Positions 63,269 to 64,000 of a stretch of DNA of 64,000 nt are shown here, one piece after another. Each line of letters opens with the position of its first letter. The first letter of the stretch is position 1. The DNA lies in the NCBI RefSeq assembly GCF_001645685.2, contig NZ_CP017080.1, positions 300,001 to 364,000 of the forward strand, given 5' to 3'. The notes beneath the pieces were generated by a model. It worked only from the letters and a program-made list of their open reading frames with translations, made no database searches and was not told the DNA's origin. Origin of the DNA: Peribacillus muralis. GTDB taxonomy: Bacteria > Bacillota > Bacilli > Bacillales > DSM-1321. A program made the position numbers and the translations under genes.

Positions 63269-63802
63269 CTATTTTTTCATTGGTTTAGTAGGATAAGATT
63301 TGCTAACAAAAGGTATTTCTTCAATGCCTTGTCGCTTGTTGATATAGACTGCCATTACGAATAAAACGTTTGCAAGCAAGTGGGTGTAATCGAAAAGGAT
63401 TCCTGGAACTTCCCTTTCCAGACTGACTTTGTGCAAAGCGCGAACGGACTTTTTGGCTTCGCTGCGACAGGCATGCAGGGCACAGGCCGCTGTTGACCCT
63501 TGGGGTAGCACAAATGTCTCGATCTGTTCTTTAACTTCTGCGACATACCGGTCATAAATCGAACTTAAATGATCCAAATCATCTTCGGTGATGGCTAGTT
63601 TTCCACGGACTGAACCATTTAGATGGTAGGCCATGGGCAGCAGATCCATTAAATCCCGGTAAACGTCAGGAGCATCCTTCATCAGCGATGCGGCCAAGCC
63701 GATTTGCGTCGTCAATGAGTCTGTTCGTATCTCAAAATCGACTGTGGAGGCGGATTCGCGCATGTATGGATAGCATAAAAAACGAAGATCTTTCTTTGCC
63801 AA
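63269..63802 (-). CDS. Cobalamin adenosyltransferase-like protein (PduO/EutT fold)
   Basis: A 177-aa protein whose second half has the adenosyltransferase core ETFVLPQGSTAACALHACRS followed by a basic AKKSVRAL helix and LLANVLFVMAVYINKR. The N-terminal T-x-GD-x-G-x-T ATP-binding motif of typical PduO enzymes is missing; it starts MAKKDLRFLCYPYM instead. So it may be a divergent adenosyltransferase or a corrinoid-handling relative. It is the first gene behind the B12 riboswitch. An AAAGGAGG site precedes the ATG. Confidence 0.75.
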   Translation of the reverse strand: MAKKDLRFLCYPYMRESASTVDFEIRTDSLTTQIGLAASLMKDAPDVYRDLMDLLPMAYHLNGSVRGKLAITEDDLDHLSSIYDRYVAEVKEQIETFVLPQGSTAACALHACRSEAKKSVRALHKVSLEREVPGILFDYTHLLANVLFVMAVYINKRQGIEEIPFVSKSYPTKPMKK

Positions 63803-63860
63803 AACTTTTCCTCCTTTACGTGGTTTGGTGAATGAGCTCCCGTATCGCTTTTCGCATCAA

Positions 63861-63892
63861 AACAAAAAGCCGACCAAGAGTTTTGGTCGGCA
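63861..63892 (-). terminator. Riboswitch expression-platform terminator
   Basis: On the minus strand GCCGACCAA / TTGGTCGGC with an AACTC loop is followed by TTTTTGTTTT. It lies between the B12 box and the first gene, where a cobalamin riboswitch would end transcription when the ligand is bound. Confidence 0.88.
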
Positions 63893-64000
63893 TCGAGCAT
63901 CCATGTATTCCCAGTAGAAAAAAAGATGGAAGACTGCCGTACAATCTCCTATCTTCCGAAGAGCATGATACGATAAAAAAAGGCAGGTCTCCTGGCTTGT
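63893..64000 (-). promoter_or_regulatory. Cobalamin (B12) riboswitch, 3' part, cut by the window end
   Basis: The minus strand at 63982-63997 reads AGCCAGGAGACCTGCC, the B12 box that forms the core of cobalamin riboswitches. The rest of the aptamer lies outside the window. Downstream come the terminator at 63861-63892 and the adenosyltransferase-like and BtuF-like genes, a typical target pair. Confidence 0.9.

Overview
The window is chromosomal DNA of a Bacillaceae bacterium. The gene order tsaE-tsaB-rimI-tsaD / ydiF / moaC-rex / ydiK-ydiL / groES-groEL follows the groE neighbourhood of Bacillus subtilis, and GntR, GntK, GntP, GntZ, HutP and HutH resemble the B. subtilis proteins over their whole length. 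Strong AGGAGG-type ribosome binding sites and a CIRCE operator fit. A Peribacillus/Bacillus simplex-like genome is my guess, not something the sequence proves.

Layout. 1-694: end of an rRNA operon (23S 3' end, 5S, initiator tRNA). 899-10325: housekeeping block (t6A tRNA modification, RimI, an ABC-F ATPase, MoaC, Rex, YdiK/YdiL, GroES/GroEL), with a cluster of six perfect DnaA boxes between tsaD and ydiF. 10.5-19.2 kb: accessory region with a lipoprotein, a GNAT acetyltransferase, a catabolite-controlled module for murein-derived dipeptides (DUF3870, DUF819 transporter, dipeptide epimerase, NlpC/P60 endopeptidase), a decayed second copy of the same GNAT gene, a DJ-1/PfpI protein and an APH-type kinase flanked by direct repeats. 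19.3-22.7 kb: hybrid histidine kinase and a VOC protein. 23.3-33.5 kb: two divergent sugar-acid operons, one for four-carbon acid sugars (DeoR regulator, DUF1537 kinase, PdxA2 dehydrogenase, GntP-type permease) and the gluconate operon gntRKPZ with its operator and intragenic cre. 34.0-34.8 kb: a probable orphan immunity gene behind the wreck of a polymorphic-toxin C-terminus. 35.2-40 kb: secreted AmiE-like murein amidase and a divergent, probably Fur-controlled siderophore transporter. 40.2-44 kb: hutP-hutH and an amino acid permease, without the rest of the hut operon. 45-48 kb: OpuA glycine betaine transporter with fused permease and binding protein. 48.4-49.3 kb: nucleoside hydrolase. 50.1-60.0 kb: a complete type VII secretion (Yuk/Ess) operon. 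60.1-61.6 kb: IS256-family insertion with intact target duplication. 62-64 kb: a tiny membrane protein gene and a cobalamin-linked operon under a B12 riboswitch cut by the window end.

Themes. Murein peptide recycling appears twice (12-16 kb and the amidase at 35 kb). Carbon control by CcpA is suggested at three places. The least explained structure is a family of degenerate 19-22-bp tandem repeats at four intergenic sites (28.0, 36.6, 49.3 and 61.7 kb). Two of these begin at or just after a stop codon and run up to the terminator; the longest has 20 units and starts on the last base of a stop codon.
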